DNA of 64,000 bases from Rhizobium esperanzae (GCF_002204185.1 NZ_MXPU01000002.1:62001-126000); one strand, 5' to 3'; positions 28,452-37,547 are shown, counted from the stretch's first letter. Numbers and translations are program-made. The notes: generated from the sequence alone by a model not told the origin.

Positions 28452-29387
28452 ATGGCCAGGCTGACCGCGGATGCCAAAGGCGTCTACGTTATCGCGGCAA
28501 CTCCCTTCGCCGACGACGGCGCGCTCGATCTTGAAAGCATCGACAGCATGGTCGATTTCTATGAAGGCGCCGGCGTCACCGGCCTGACGGTGCTCGGCCA
28601 GCTCGGCGAGGCCCCGAAGCTGACCGCCGCGGAATCGCGGATCGTGGTCGAGCGTGTGCTGAAGCGCCTCGACGGGCGCCTGCCGGTGGTCGTCGGCGTG
28701 TCGGCGCCCGGACTTGCTCCGATGCGCGAGCTCGCCGAGGCCGTCATGGGCGAAGGTGCCGCCGGCGTCATGGTTGCGCCGCCCTGGACCATCAGGACCG
28801 ACGATCAGGTCTTCGCCTTCTACCAGTCGGTTGGTGAGGCCCTGGGTGATACGCCTTTCGTGCTGCAGGACTACCCGCTTACCACCAATGTGACGATCGC
28901 ACCCGCGGTCATCGAGCGCATCGTCAGAGAGGTGGCGAATTGCGTCATGCTAAAACACGAGGATTGGCCGGGCCTGTCGAAAATCACCGCGCTTCGCGCA
29001 GCCAGCGACAAGGGCGGCATGCGGCGAATCTCCATCCTCTGCGGCAATGGCGGGCTTTTCCTGCCGGAGGAGATGGGCCGCGGCGCCGACGGCGCCATGA
29101 CCGGCTTCTGTTATCCCGAGATGATGGTCGGCGTCGTCGAGGCCTATAGCGCCGGCAATCCCGAGCGCGCCCACGAAATCTTCGATGCCTATCTGCCGCT
29201 CGCCCGCTATGAACAGCAGCAGGGCATCGGTCTTGCCTGCCGCAAATACGTGCTTGCCAAGCGCGGCGTCATCAAGTCCCCCGCCTTGCGCAAGCCGGGG
29301 CCTAGACTTTCAGCGCTCGACATTGCCGATTTCGAACGGCTTTTGGCCCGCCAAGCCGTCCGCCTCGAGGAAATCGGTGTACGATAG
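28452..29387 (+). CDS. Dihydrodipicolinate synthase/N-acetylneuraminate lyase-family aldolase
   Basis: The 311-residue TIM-barrel protein has the Schiff-base lysine in VMLKHED and the catalytic tyrosine in LQDYPLTTN. The substrate loop usually written GTTGE is GQLGE here, so it is probably not the housekeeping lysine-pathway DapA. Related enzymes cleave or condense keto-acid sugars. It stands alone between priA and a convergent GNAT gene. The substrate is unknown. Confidence 0.85.
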   Translation: MARLTADAKGVYVIAATPFADDGALDLESIDSMVDFYEGAGVTGLTVLGQLGEAPKLTAAESRIVVERVLKRLDGRLPVVVGVSAPGLAPMRELAEAVMGEGAAGVMVAPPWTIRTDDQVFAFYQSVGEALGDTPFVLQDYPLTTNVTIAPAVIERIVREVANCVMLKHEDWPGLSKITALRAASDKGGMRRISILCGNGGLFLPEEMGRGADGAMTGFCYPEMMVGVVEAYSAGNPERAHEIFDAYLPLARYEQQQGIGLACRKYVLAKRGVIKSPALRKPGPRLSALDIADFERLLARQAVRLEEIGVR

Positions 29388-29401
29388 TGCGCGATCTCGC
29401 C

Positions 29402-29842
29402 TCAAGCGCGCAGGTCGAGAACATGGGTATAGGCATCCTGGTCACGGGGACGAAATTCAAGCGACTCCCAAAATTTCGCAGCACCGTCGTTTCCCGCATG
29501 CACGGTGACACAACGGCAGAAGCGCCGCGCGTGATCCAGAAGGGTGAGCGCAAGCATCCGCCCGACGCCGCGACTGCGCATCGCGGGGCGAACGTAGAAA
29601 CGCCGCATCCGCAGCGTTTCCGGCAGAACGGGTTCGATGGTTATGCCACCGACACCAACCAGTTCTTCGTCCGCAAAGGCGCCGAGCAGCCTTTCGCCGT
29701 CACGCGCGAAGCGGATGTCGCCAGCTGCCCACTCATCGATAAGCCGGCCGATATGGAGATGGCCTTCCTGTCGGGCTTCGTGCGCAAGTCCCGCCATCGC
29801 CTCCGGCAACCCATCATGGAAGATGCGAATATCGATCGTCAT
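29402..29842 (-). CDS. GNAT-family N-acetyltransferase
   Basis: The 146-residue protein carries the acetyl-CoA motif in FYVRPAMRSRGVGRMLALTLLDHA and the C-terminal FWESLEFRP. The start MTIDIRIFHDG at 29842 is preferred because the longer frame overlaps the upstream gene and lacks domain sequence. It follows the PlsC-like acyltransferase gene by 4 bp, so the two are likely co-transcribed. The acceptor is unknown. Confidence 0.85.
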   Translation of the reverse strand: MTIDIRIFHDGLPEAMAGLAHEARQEGHLHIGRLIDEWAAGDIRFARDGERLLGAFADEELVGVGGITIEPVLPETLRMRRFYVRPAMRSRGVGRMLALTLLDHARRFCRCVTVHAGNDGAAKFWESLEFRPRDQDAYTHVLDLRA

Positions 29843-29846
29843 GGTT

Positions 29847-30797
29847 CTAGACGGCCAGAACCGACATCTCGCGCGGCATCGACGCAGCCGGCCCGCCGAC
29901 CGGCACGAATGTCGCGTCCCCATCGCGGGCCATGTCGTGGACCGTATGTTTCTCCAGCGCCTTCGTCACCTCGTTGACATCGCCGTCGAGTTGTTCGGCG
30001 GGAATGAGATTGCCGATCACGAAATCGAAGCGGTCGCCGCGCTTGTTCAAGAGTTCGTGGAAAACCGTCATGTCGCGAAGCTCCGTCGACCACTTCGCCA
30101 GCCAATAAAAAAGGCCGGAATTGCGCGCCGTCATGTGGACGGGGAGGATCGGCAGATTGTATTTGCGCGCCAGCCCGACCGCCGACGTTTTCCATGGGCG
30201 TTCGTTGAGCCGGCCATTGGCCCAATAGGCGATGCGGCCCGATGGAAAGAGCACCGTCGCCTTGCCTTCCCGCACAGCGTGGTTCGTCAATTGCAGCGTC
30301 TCGCGCGCCTTGAGTTTGCTCTTGTGCTCCTCGCGCCATTCGACGGGGATGACCATCTCGGCGAAACGCGGGTTGACGCGGATCGCATCGCGATTGGCAA
30401 AGAACATCATATCAGGCCGACGCGTTTTCAGGAGGTCGAATACGGCAACCCCGTCGGCAATGCCCGTGGGGTGATTGCTGACGAGGATGAAGCCGCCGCT
30501 ATCAGGAATGCGTTCGCCGTTGGCGACGCCGATGTCGAGCTTCAGCACGTCGCTCAGATATTCGAACGACTGGAACCCCGGCATCTTGGCAACCGCATTG
30601 GCGAATTCGATTGCCTTGTTGTAGCGCAGAAGCGTGTAGAGGAACGGTCGCATGACCGGCCAGAGCGGATGTTTCACGATCCTCTGGCCGCGTTCGGCAA
30701 TCAGCGTGTCGACGATGTGACCGGGCTTTCCCTGTGAAACGAGAGCGATCGCTTCCGCGAGTTGTCCGAAAGCCGTCATGGAATCGCGCCGTGCCAT
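29847..30797 (-). CDS. PlsC-like/hemolysin-type acyltransferase
   Basis: This is a 316-residue protein. SNHPTGIADG at the family's catalytic NH...D block and FPSGRI at its FPEGxR-like block mark it as a lysophospholipid acyltransferase-superfamily member. The H-to-D spacing is five residues rather than the usual four, as I recall for hemolysin-like members. It probably acylates a lipid at the inner membrane. The GNAT gene follows closely, and xerC lies divergently upstream. Confidence 0.8.
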   Translation of the reverse strand: MARRDSMTAFGQLAEAIALVSQGKPGHIVDTLIAERGQRIVKHPLWPVMRPFLYTLLRYNKAIEFANAVAKMPGFQSFEYLSDVLKLDIGVANGERIPDSGGFILVSNHPTGIADGVAVFDLLKTRRPDMMFFANRDAIRVNPRFAEMVIPVEWREEHKSKLKARETLQLTNHAVREGKATVLFPSGRIAYWANGRLNERPWKTSAVGLARKYNLPILPVHMTARNSGLFYWLAKWSTELRDMTVFHELLNKRGDRFDFVIGNLIPAEQLDGDVNEVTKALEKHTVHDMARDGDATFVPVGGPAASMPREMSVLAV

Positions 30798-30936
30798 GAA
30801 AGATCCTGTCTATGGGCTGTAAGCTATCGCAGTACAATATGATCGAAGGATGACAAAGGCTTGGCCGGCATTAGCAATTCCATAACTGTTCCTGCTTCAA
30901 ATTGGCGGACTTGAAGGCAAATTCAAGGCCAGCAAC

Positions 30937-31872
30937 GTGAATGAACTGCTTGTAATCGCCGACCCGCGCCTGATGGCGGAACGCGCTGCGTGGCTCGAAA
31001 ACCTCGCTCGTGAACGCCGTCTTTCCGAGCATACGCTCGATGCTTATGAGCGCGACACCCGCCAGTTTCTGACCTTCCTGACCGGTCATCTCGCTGGCCC
31101 GGCAACGCTCGGCGATATCAGGGAATTGCGCCCCGCCGATTTCCGCGCCTTCCTGGCTGCTCGGCGCAGGCAAGGCTCCGGCGCCCGTTCGCTCGGCCGC
31201 AATCTCGCCGGCCTTCGTTCGCTGTTGCGTCACCTGGAAAAGAAGGGCCTGGTCAATGCCGCCGGCGCCGGCGCGATCCGTTCGCCGAAACAGCCGAAGT
31301 CGCTGCCCAAACCGCTGTCGGACACGCAGGCGATCACCATCGTCAGCGATGGAGCCCAGTTGCATGACGAACCCTGGATTGCCGCGCGCGATGCGGCTGT
31401 TATGACCCTGCTCTATGGCTGTGGCCTGCGCATTTCCGAAGCCCTGGGTCTCGTTCCCGCCGACCTGCCGAAGGGCGCGACGACGCTGCGCATCACCGGC
31501 AAAGGCAACAAGACACGGCTGGTGCCGCTTTTGCCCGTGGTTTTCGACAAGGTCGAGAAATATCGCGCGCTCTGCCCATATGATCTCGAAAGCGGTGAGC
31601 CGCTGTTTCGCGGCGCCCGCGGCGGCAAGCTGCAGGCGGCGATCATCCAGCGGGCCATGCAGAAGCTGCGCGGCGCCTTCGGCCTGCCGGAGACGGCGAC
31701 GCCGCATGCACTCCGCCACTCCTTCGCCACCCATCTGCTTGCCGGCGGTGGCGATCTGCGCACCATCCAGGAACTGCTCGGCCACGCCAGCCTTTCGACA
31801 ACGCAGGTTTATACCGGCGTCGATGCATCGCGGCTGCTTGAGGTGTATGATCGAGCCCATCCGCGCGCTTGA
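30937..31872 (+). CDS. xerC: Tyrosine recombinase XerC
   Basis: The 311-residue protein has the SAM-like N-terminal domain (ERRLSEHTLDAYERDTRQFLTFL) and a catalytic domain with the arginine in YGCGLRISEAL, HALRHSFATHLLAGG, the second histidine in LLGHASLSTTQ, and the nucleophile tyrosine in VYTGVDA. With XerD it resolves chromosome dimers at dif. Its stand-alone place among housekeeping genes fits chromosomal XerC better than a mobile integrase. No dif-like site was seen nearby. Confidence 0.93.
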   Translation: MNELLVIADPRLMAERAAWLENLARERRLSEHTLDAYERDTRQFLTFLTGHLAGPATLGDIRELRPADFRAFLAARRRQGSGARSLGRNLAGLRSLLRHLEKKGLVNAAGAGAIRSPKQPKSLPKPLSDTQAITIVSDGAQLHDEPWIAARDAAVMTLLYGCGLRISEALGLVPADLPKGATTLRITGKGNKTRLVPLLPVVFDKVEKYRALCPYDLESGEPLFRGARGGKLQAAIIQRAMQKLRGAFGLPETATPHALRHSFATHLLAGGGDLRTIQELLGHASLSTTQVYTGVDASRLLEVYDRAHPRA

Positions 31873-32051
31873 TGCATCTCGTCCAAAAATGCGCAGCACT
31901 TGTGACGACGGCATCTCCTATTGTCGACAAGCTCAGCGCCCATGAATCCGCCTGAAGCGATGCGCTAAGTTTTCGTTAACGCATTCTCTTAAAGGATTAT
32001 GCGCAAGCCGAGCGTAGAGCAGAAGCGATAGGGCATGTGGGGAATACCAGG

Positions 32052-33128
32052 ATGACGACTTCAATCAGCCGCCGGGCTTTTTTCCTCGCAGCACCCGGCA
32101 ATCTGCTGCTCTGGCTGATTGCAGCCTTCCACATGCTGCTTGTTGCGGCTCTGTTTGTCGCCCTCCTCGCCGCAAGGCCGGCGGCGGCCGAAGACGCAGC
32201 CTGCACCGGCCGTAATTTGATGGTCGACTTACAGCAGAGCGACCCCGCGCGATACGCCGAGGCGGTCAAGGAAGCCGAGGCAACGCCGAACGGCAAGGGC
32301 ATCTTCTGGAAGATCGAGAAGCCTGGACTTGCCCCTTCATGGCTGTTCGGCAGCATGCATGTGACCGATCCCCGTGTGCTTGCCCTGCCGCCGCGCGCCC
32401 AGGCCGCCCACGACGCAGCCAATACGATCATCATCGAATCCGACGAGATCCTCGATGAGCGCAAGGCGACGGCCGCCCTGCTCGCACGGCCGGAACTGAC
32501 AATGTTCACCGACGGCACGACGATCGACAAGCTGCTGTCTGCCGAAGATTACAAACGGCTGGAGGCCGGCCTCAAGCAGCGCGGCATCCCGCTCAGCGCC
32601 GTCTCCCGTATGCGGCCATGGATGATCTCGAGCGCCGTCGCGCTTCCGGCCTGCGAGCTCGCCCGCAAGGCCAAGGGCGTGCAGTTCCTTGACCAGAAGA
32701 TCGCCACCGACGCCGTCGCCGAAGGCAAGCAGGTCAAGGGATTGGAGACCCTTGCCGAACAGATCCAGGCCATGGCCGACCTGCCGGTCGAATTCCATAT
32801 GAAGTCGCTGATCGAGACGCTGGAACTCGGCGACAAGATGAGCGACGTCGTCGAAACGATGACCGATCTCTACCTCTCAGGTGATATCGGCATGACCATG
32901 CCGATTCTGAAGACCGTGACGCCGACGAATGAAGACCAGGCCGGCGACTACGCCGCCTTCGAACAGCGCGTCATCCTCGATCGCAACAAGGTGATGGCCG
33001 AGCGCGCCACTCCCATTCTCGACGGCGGCAATGTTTTCATGGCTGTCGGCGCCCTGCACCTGCCCGGCCAGGGCGGCGTCATCGAACTGCTGCGCAAGCA
33101 GGGTTTTACGGTGACGGCCGTAAACTGA
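32052..33128 (+). CDS. TraB/GumN-family secreted or membrane-anchored protein
   Basis: The protein of about 358 residues has a hydrophobic N-terminal segment ending at RPAAAEDA, which is either a long signal peptide or an anchor. The family marks are WLFGSMHVTDPR near the N-terminus and FMAVGALHLPGQGGVIELLR at the C-terminus. These GxxH-containing proteins are proposed metalloproteases, but the biochemical role is unsettled. ATG 32052 is preferred, and GTG 32037 is a possible earlier start. It is not clearly part of an operon. Confidence 0.85.
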   Translation: MTTSISRRAFFLAAPGNLLLWLIAAFHMLLVAALFVALLAARPAAAEDAACTGRNLMVDLQQSDPARYAEAVKEAEATPNGKGIFWKIEKPGLAPSWLFGSMHVTDPRVLALPPRAQAAHDAANTIIIESDEILDERKATAALLARPELTMFTDGTTIDKLLSAEDYKRLEAGLKQRGIPLSAVSRMRPWMISSAVALPACELARKAKGVQFLDQKIATDAVAEGKQVKGLETLAEQIQAMADLPVEFHMKSLIETLELGDKMSDVVETMTDLYLSGDIGMTMPILKTVTPTNEDQAGDYAAFEQRVILDRNKVMAERATPILDGGNVFMAVGALHLPGQGGVIELLRKQGFTVTAVN

Positions 33129-33171
33129 AGCATGCCCCCGGAATAATCAGCCGCAATGGCAGCTCCTCGAG

Positions 33172-33192
33172 ACTGACAACCTCAGTTTTTAT
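33172..33192 (+). terminator. Weak terminator-like hairpin after the TraB/GumN gene
   Basis: A 5-bp stem (actga / tcagt) with a 5-base loop is followed by TTTTTA, about 45 bp after the stop codon. The stem is short, so activity is uncertain. Confidence 0.35.
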
Positions 33193-33206
33193 ACATCAGA
33201 TGGCGC

Positions 33207-33707
33207 TCAGCCGAGCGTCATGCGGCGCAGCACATTTCTTTTCCAATAGAACTGATGGGCGAGCGCGCCCGCGACATGGGCCGCAATCAGCGCCCCGAGA
33301 ATGATCTTCAGGATATCCGCGTGCAACGACCCCGCGGGATTGACGCCAAAATAATAGGCGCCGATGCCCGTAAGCGGCATGGCGAAGATTAGGATGTAGA
33401 GACCGGCATGCGCAAGCTTCGCCGCAAGACGGAAGATCGCAGGCTCCGCCGCCTCCTCGGCCGGCACGCCGTTGACGAAGCGCAGTCCGAGCCTGACGGC
33501 AGCGAGCAGCAGGATGCCGATGCCGACATAGGCATGGATGTTGGCCGACGCAATCTGCTCCGGCGTCGGCACCTCGCCTCTGCGCATGAGCCGATGCCAG
33601 ATGTTCATGCCGTCAGGAAACAGCAGGTTGAAGAAGATCAAAAGCGCCACCGTCCAATGAAGCAAGCGCTGGGTAAGGCTGTAACCCTTGTCGGACGGCT
33701 TTTGCAT
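33207..33707 (-). CDS. Cytochrome b561-family protein
   Basis: The 166-residue, four-helix membrane protein has likely haem histidines in QRLLHWTVALLI, ANIHAYVGIGIL, LAHAGLYILIFAMPLTG and AAHVAGALAHQFYWK. Such small b-type cytochromes pass electrons in the inner membrane, often from quinol to oxygen or periplasmic partners. It lies after lpd but is separated from it by a strong terminator, so it is its own unit. The partner is unknown. Confidence 0.9.
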   Translation of the reverse strand: MQKPSDKGYSLTQRLLHWTVALLIFFNLLFPDGMNIWHRLMRRGEVPTPEQIASANIHAYVGIGILLLAAVRLGLRFVNGVPAEEAAEPAIFRLAAKLAHAGLYILIFAMPLTGIGAYYFGVNPAGSLHADILKIILGALIAAHVAGALAHQFYWKRNVLRRMTLG

Positions 33708-33747
33708 TTTCTAACCTTCGTTACATGCGGATTTCTGCGATGCGCCA

Positions 33748-33784
33748 AAATTAAAACAGCCGCTTGCCTCGCGACAAGCGGCTG
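33748..33784 (-). terminator. Intrinsic terminator after lpd
   Basis: Leftward of the lpd stop, cagccgcttg and caagcggctg pair perfectly around a 7-base loop and run into TTTTAATTTT. It ends the mdh-suc-lpd transcription region. Confidence 0.88.
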
Positions 33785-33809
33785 AACGCTTCATTACGAA
33801 GATGTAAGA

Positions 33810-35216
33810 TTACATGTGGATCGGCTTGAAGAAGGTCGCGAGCGCAGCTTCCTTGACCGCTTCCGACATCGTCGGGTGCGCGTGGCAGCTGCGGCCGAGA
33901 TCTTCCGACGAACCGCCGAACTCCATCAGCACGGCAATCTCGTGGATCATCTCGCCGGCGCCGAAGCCGACGATATGGCCGCCGAGCACGCGGTCGGTGT
34001 CCTTGTCGGCGAGGATCTTGACGAAACCGTCGGTCGCCAGCATCGCGCGGGCGCGGCCGTTGGCCGTGAACGGGAACTTGCCGACCTTGTAGGCGATACC
34101 CGCTGCCTTCAGCTCTTCCTCGGTCTTACCGACCGAGGCGATCTCGGGCTGCGTGTAGACGACGCTCGGAATGACCTCGTAATTGACGTGACCATGCTGC
34201 CCGGCGAGAATTTCGGCCAGCGCCACACCCTCGTCTTCCGCCTTGTGCGCCAGCATCGGACCCTTGACAACATCGCCGATCGCATAGATGCCGGCGACAT
34301 TGGTCTTGAAGTGCCCATCGATCTCGACACGGCCGCGATTGTCGAGCGCAACACCGGCCTCTTCCAGGCCGAGGCCTGCGGTGTAGGGCTTGCGGCCGGT
34401 GGCGATCAGCACGACTTCGGCGTCGAGCGTCACCGCGTCACCGCCTTTGACCGGCTCGAAGGTGACCTTGGCACCCTTGCCGTCCTTCTCGACGCCGGTG
34501 ACCTTGGCGCCGAGATGGAAATCGATGCCCTGCTTGGCGAGCATGCGCTGGAACTGCTTGGAGACCTCGCCGTCCATGCCGCCGAGGATGGTGTCGAGAT
34601 ATTCGACGACGGTCACCTTGGCGCCGAGACGCGACCAGACCGAGCCGAGTTCGAGCCCGATAACGCCGCCACCGACGACGATCAGCGTTTCCGGCACCTT
34701 TTCCAGTGCGATTCCGCCCGTGGACGAGATGATGGTCTTTTCATCGATCTCAACCTGCACGCCGGGAATTCCGGCGACATCGGAGCCGGTGGCGATGACG
34801 ATGTTCCTGCCCTCGATCTCCTGCACCTGGCCGTCCTCGGCGATGACGGAAACCTTGCCGGCCGAAACGATCTTGCCGGTACCCTGGAAAGCGTCGATCT
34901 TGTTCTTCTTGAAGAGGAAGGCGACGCCGTCGACGTTCGCCTTCACCGTCGCATCCTTGTGTGCCATCATATTGCCGAGGTTGAGCGTCGGCGCCGACAC
35001 GTCGATGCCGAGCGCGCTTAGTCCGTGGCCGGCCTGATGGAACATTTCGGAAGCATGCAGCAGCGCCTTCGACGGAATGCAGCCGACGTTCAGGCAGGTG
35101 CCGCCATAAGTGGCGCGCTTTTCGACGACGGCGACCTTGAGGCCGAGCTGAGCTGCCTTGACGGCGCAGACATAGCCACCCGGGCCGGTTCCGATAATGA
35201 TCACATCATAAGACAT
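33810..35216 (-). CDS. lpdA: Dihydrolipoamide dehydrogenase (2-oxoglutarate dehydrogenase E3)
   Basis: The 468-residue flavoprotein has the FAD motif GTGPGGYV at residues 9-16, the redox disulfide C41/C46 in GGTCLNVGCIPSK, the NAD motif VVGGGVIGLELGSVW, and the C-terminal catalytic region HAHPTMSEAVKEA. It reoxidises the lipoyl arm of SucB with NAD. ATG 35216 starts the FAD fold, and the upstream extension is discounted. It lies downstream of sucB, as in the classical rhizobial mdh-sucCDAB-lpd order, but with extra genes between. Confidence 0.96.
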   Translation of the reverse strand: MSYDVIIIGTGPGGYVCAVKAAQLGLKVAVVEKRATYGGTCLNVGCIPSKALLHASEMFHQAGHGLSALGIDVSAPTLNLGNMMAHKDATVKANVDGVAFLFKKNKIDAFQGTGKIVSAGKVSVIAEDGQVQEIEGRNIVIATGSDVAGIPGVQVEIDEKTIISSTGGIALEKVPETLIVVGGGVIGLELGSVWSRLGAKVTVVEYLDTILGGMDGEVSKQFQRMLAKQGIDFHLGAKVTGVEKDGKGAKVTFEPVKGGDAVTLDAEVVLIATGRKPYTAGLGLEEAGVALDNRGRVEIDGHFKTNVAGIYAIGDVVKGPMLAHKAEDEGVALAEILAGQHGHVNYEVIPSVVYTQPEIASVGKTEEELKAAGIAYKVGKFPFTANGRARAMLATDGFVKILADKDTDRVLGGHIVGFGAGEMIHEIAVLMEFGGSSEDLGRSCHAHPTMSEAVKEAALATFFKPIHM

Positions 35217-35242
35217 TGCTTCTTTCCCTTTGAATTTTTCGT

Positions 35243-35488
35243 TTAATCGGCTGCGCGCGATAGCGCCAGGCGGAAGCCGAAGGCGACGAGTGCCGCTCCG
35301 GTGATGCGGTTGAACCATTTGCCACTGGCAATGAAGCGGTCACGGATCGTCTTGACTGTGAAGAATTTGGAGACGCCGGCAAACCCCATGCCGAGGCCGG
35401 TCATGATGGCGGCGAAATCGGCGCCCGATACGACGAGGAAGATCGAGAAGACGGCCATCAGGCCGAGGAATTCGAGAATATACTGCAT
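35243..35488 (-). pseudogene. Internally deleted LysE/RhtB-family exporter
   Basis: The 81-codon frame joins the start of a LysE exporter (EFLGLMAVFSIFLVVSGADF, resembling the usual PGPDF block) directly to the C-terminal end (IRDRFIASGKWFNRITGAAL). Family members are about 200-210 residues with six helices, so roughly 125 residues in the middle are missing while the frame stays open. It lies between the SDR and lpd genes on the same strand. Most likely non-functional; a small membrane peptide is a remote alternative. Confidence 0.75.
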
Positions 35489-35509
35489 GCTGCTTTTTGC
35501 CCCGTCCCT

Positions 35510-36262
35510 CTAGCGGCCGCCGCTCACATTGAGGATCGCGCCCGTGACATAGGAGGCGGAAGGAGAAAGAAGATAGAGGATAGCGTCCGCCACCTCCTCG
35601 GCGGTGCCCGGACGCTGCATCGGCACCGACGGCGCCATTTCGCGCGCCCGGTCCGGCAGTCCGCCGGAAGCATGCAGATCGGTTTCGATGATACCGGGTC
35701 TGACGGCATTCACACGAATACCCTCCGCCGCGACCTCACGCGCAAGCCCGATGGTGAAGGTATCGATCGCCGCCTTCGAGGCCGCATAATCGACATACTG
35801 TGTCGCCGAGCCGAGGATTGCCGCCATCGACGAAACGTTGACGATCGCGCCGCCCCGCCCATTATGACGGCTCGACATCCGGCGAACGGCCTCTCCCGCG
35901 CACAGGATGGAGCCGGTCACATTGACGCGCAGCATCCTTTCGATCCGCTCCATCGACATTTCGTCGACCCGCTGCGGGTAGTCGACAATGCCGGCATTGT
36001 TGACCAGCCCATCGAGCCGGCCGAAATGGCGATCGACCGCGGCAAACATGGCTGCGATATCGGCAGCCGTGCCGACATCGCCCTGGATCGCCATGGCCTC
36101 GCCGCCGGCCTCAGTGATCGTCGCAACGACAGCCTCCGCCGCCTGTCGACTGGAGGCATAATTCACCGCGACGCGCCAGCCCTGGCGCGCGGCGAGCCGG
36201 CAGACCGCGGCGCCAATGCCCCGGCTGCCGCCGGTCACGAGAACAACAGGTGCATTACTCAT
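35510..36262 (-). CDS. Short-chain dehydrogenase/reductase
   Basis: This 250-residue classical SDR has the cofactor motif TGGSRGIG, NNAG near residue 88, catalytic serine in IVNVSSMAA and the YAASK pair. The C-terminus SASYVTGAILNVSGGR is typical of FabG-like enzymes. ATG 36262 overlaps the stop of the upstream secreted-protein gene by 4 bp (ATGA), so the genes are translationally coupled. The substrate is unknown. Confidence 0.88.
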   Translation of the reverse strand: MSNAPVVLVTGGSRGIGAAVCRLAARQGWRVAVNYASSRQAAEAVVATITEAGGEAMAIQGDVGTAADIAAMFAAVDRHFGRLDGLVNNAGIVDYPQRVDEMSMERIERMLRVNVTGSILCAGEAVRRMSSRHNGRGGAIVNVSSMAAILGSATQYVDYAASKAAIDTFTIGLAREVAAEGIRVNAVRPGIIETDLHASGGLPDRAREMAPSVPMQRPGTAEEVADAILYLLSPSASYVTGAILNVSGGR

Positions 36263-36789
36263 GTCGCACACTCCTTGAAAGTCAGCACGTCCCAGGGCGC
36301 CACCGAAGCCTTGCCCTCGCCCCAGGCGCTCGATTCACGAATGGCGGGACCAAGGCCGGGAAGCACGAGCTTTTCGGCCGCCGCCGCACCCTCCGGCTGC
36401 AGATTGTCCATCTCGCCCTTGGCATTCATGCCATAGACGGCGCCCTGCCAGACGGTGCAGGCATCGAGGTCGGCGCCGGTTGCGTCCCCTTCCGGGCAGT
36501 TGAACATCAGGATGCCGATCGCGCGCACCGGATCTTCCGACGGCATCACGTAGCCTTCCATGACGACGGATGTCTCGAGCGCATTGACCTTGAACTGGTT
36601 GCTGGCGGCAGCCGAGGGAGAATTCAGCGGTGTAAAACGCAGTTCATAGGCGCCGTCACGGTCGACGTAAACGGCGTGCTCTTGTTTGCAGTCTGCGGCG
36701 AACGCAACAACTGGAACGGCGAAAACCGCGGCAGCTGCAATCGCAGCCGCACCTCTCCGCCCTGCCGTGATCCCGATCGTCCCGCTCAT
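36259..36789 (-). CDS. Secreted protein of unknown function
   Basis: The 176-residue protein has a signal peptide (AAAIAAAAVFAVPVVAFAADC) and then a globular part with few charged clusters and several cysteines. I recognise no family. Its ATG overlaps the end of the DUF4241 gene, and its stop overlaps the SDR start, so the three are tightly coupled. Pairing with another exported protein suggests a shared periplasmic role. Confidence 0.75.
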   Translation of the reverse strand: MSGTIGITAGRRGAAAIAAAAVFAVPVVAFAADCKQEHAVYVDRDGAYELRFTPLNSPSAAASNQFKVNALETSVVMEGYVMPSEDPVRAIGILMFNCPEGDATGADLDACTVWQGAVYGMNAKGEMDNLQPEGAAAAEKLVLPGLGPAIRESSAWGEGKASVAPWDVLTFKECAT

Positions 36790-37535
36790 TGCACCTTCGG
36801 CTCTCGCCGTCCGTCGGCCTTCTCGATCACACCAAAATCCGTCAACAGCACCAATGGACGGCCATCCTTGTCAAGGCCCCAGAAGACAGGATAGACACCG
36901 TCGCCCCAGCCGCTCCAGAACACGGCGACATTGCCCTTCTTGCCGGCAATCGGCCGGTGCAGCGCATAGTGGTTCTTGTTGGCATCGAGCTCCGAAGCCA
37001 GCACGTCGTCGTAATAATTGATGTCGGCATCCGGCTTCTGCGCCTGCACCTGAGCTTGCCGCTCGTCGATCAGCGCCAGCGTATCGGCATCCATGTAACA
37101 GCCAACGCCCGCATCGACGGGGTAGCCGAAGATCTCGTCATCCTTCAGCGTCGCCGGGTCCTGCCCGGGAACGACGGCCAGTTCCCAGTGATCAGGCTTG
37201 CCCTCGGCCAACCGCATGCTCGCCGCCGCGATGCGCCCGAAGGCCCGGTAGAGCGTCACCGGATAGTCGCCCGGCGCAACCGTTCTTGCCAGCGCCGGAC
37301 GATCCGGCTGAGCAAGCGGATCGGCCGCGACGATGCGCCCCGACGTCAGCTCGACATCGCCCATATGGACCACGTCGATCGACCGGCTGGAGAGTTCAGC
37401 ATCATCAAGCGTCACCAACTCGAAATTGCTGCTGGCCTTGCCGACATCCCAGCCGGCAGCCGACGCGGAGACCGGGGCATGCGCGGCGGCAGCGCAAAGA
37501 ACAAGGCGCGCCGCTCGCATGATCCGGTGCCGCAT
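36786..37535 (-). CDS. DUF4241-like secreted protein
   Basis: This 249-residue protein has an N-terminal signal peptide (ARLVLCAAAAHAPVSASAAG). Segments such as SGRIVAADPLAQ, VAPGDYPVTLYRAFGRIAA and VFWSGWGDGVYPVFWGLDKD match my recollection of DUF4241 proteins. A ribosome binding site (gggag) precedes ATG 37535. It begins 12 bp after sucB on the same strand, so it is probably read from the TCA operon. The function of the domain is not known to me. Confidence 0.75.
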   Translation of the reverse strand: MRHRIMRAARLVLCAAAAHAPVSASAAGWDVGKASSNFELVTLDDAELSSRSIDVVHMGDVELTSGRIVAADPLAQPDRPALARTVAPGDYPVTLYRAFGRIAAASMRLAEGKPDHWELAVVPGQDPATLKDDEIFGYPVDAGVGCYMDADTLALIDERQAQVQAQKPDADINYYDDVLASELDANKNHYALHRPIAGKKGNVAVFWSGWGDGVYPVFWGLDKDGRPLVLLTDFGVIEKADGRREPKVQ

Positions 37536-37547
37536 CGAAATGCTCCC

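Noticed and set aside
30937..31872. Tyrosine recombinase as a sign of an integrated element
   Set aside because: The protein fits chromosomal XerC, and no attachment repeats, tRNA or phage genes lie nearby.
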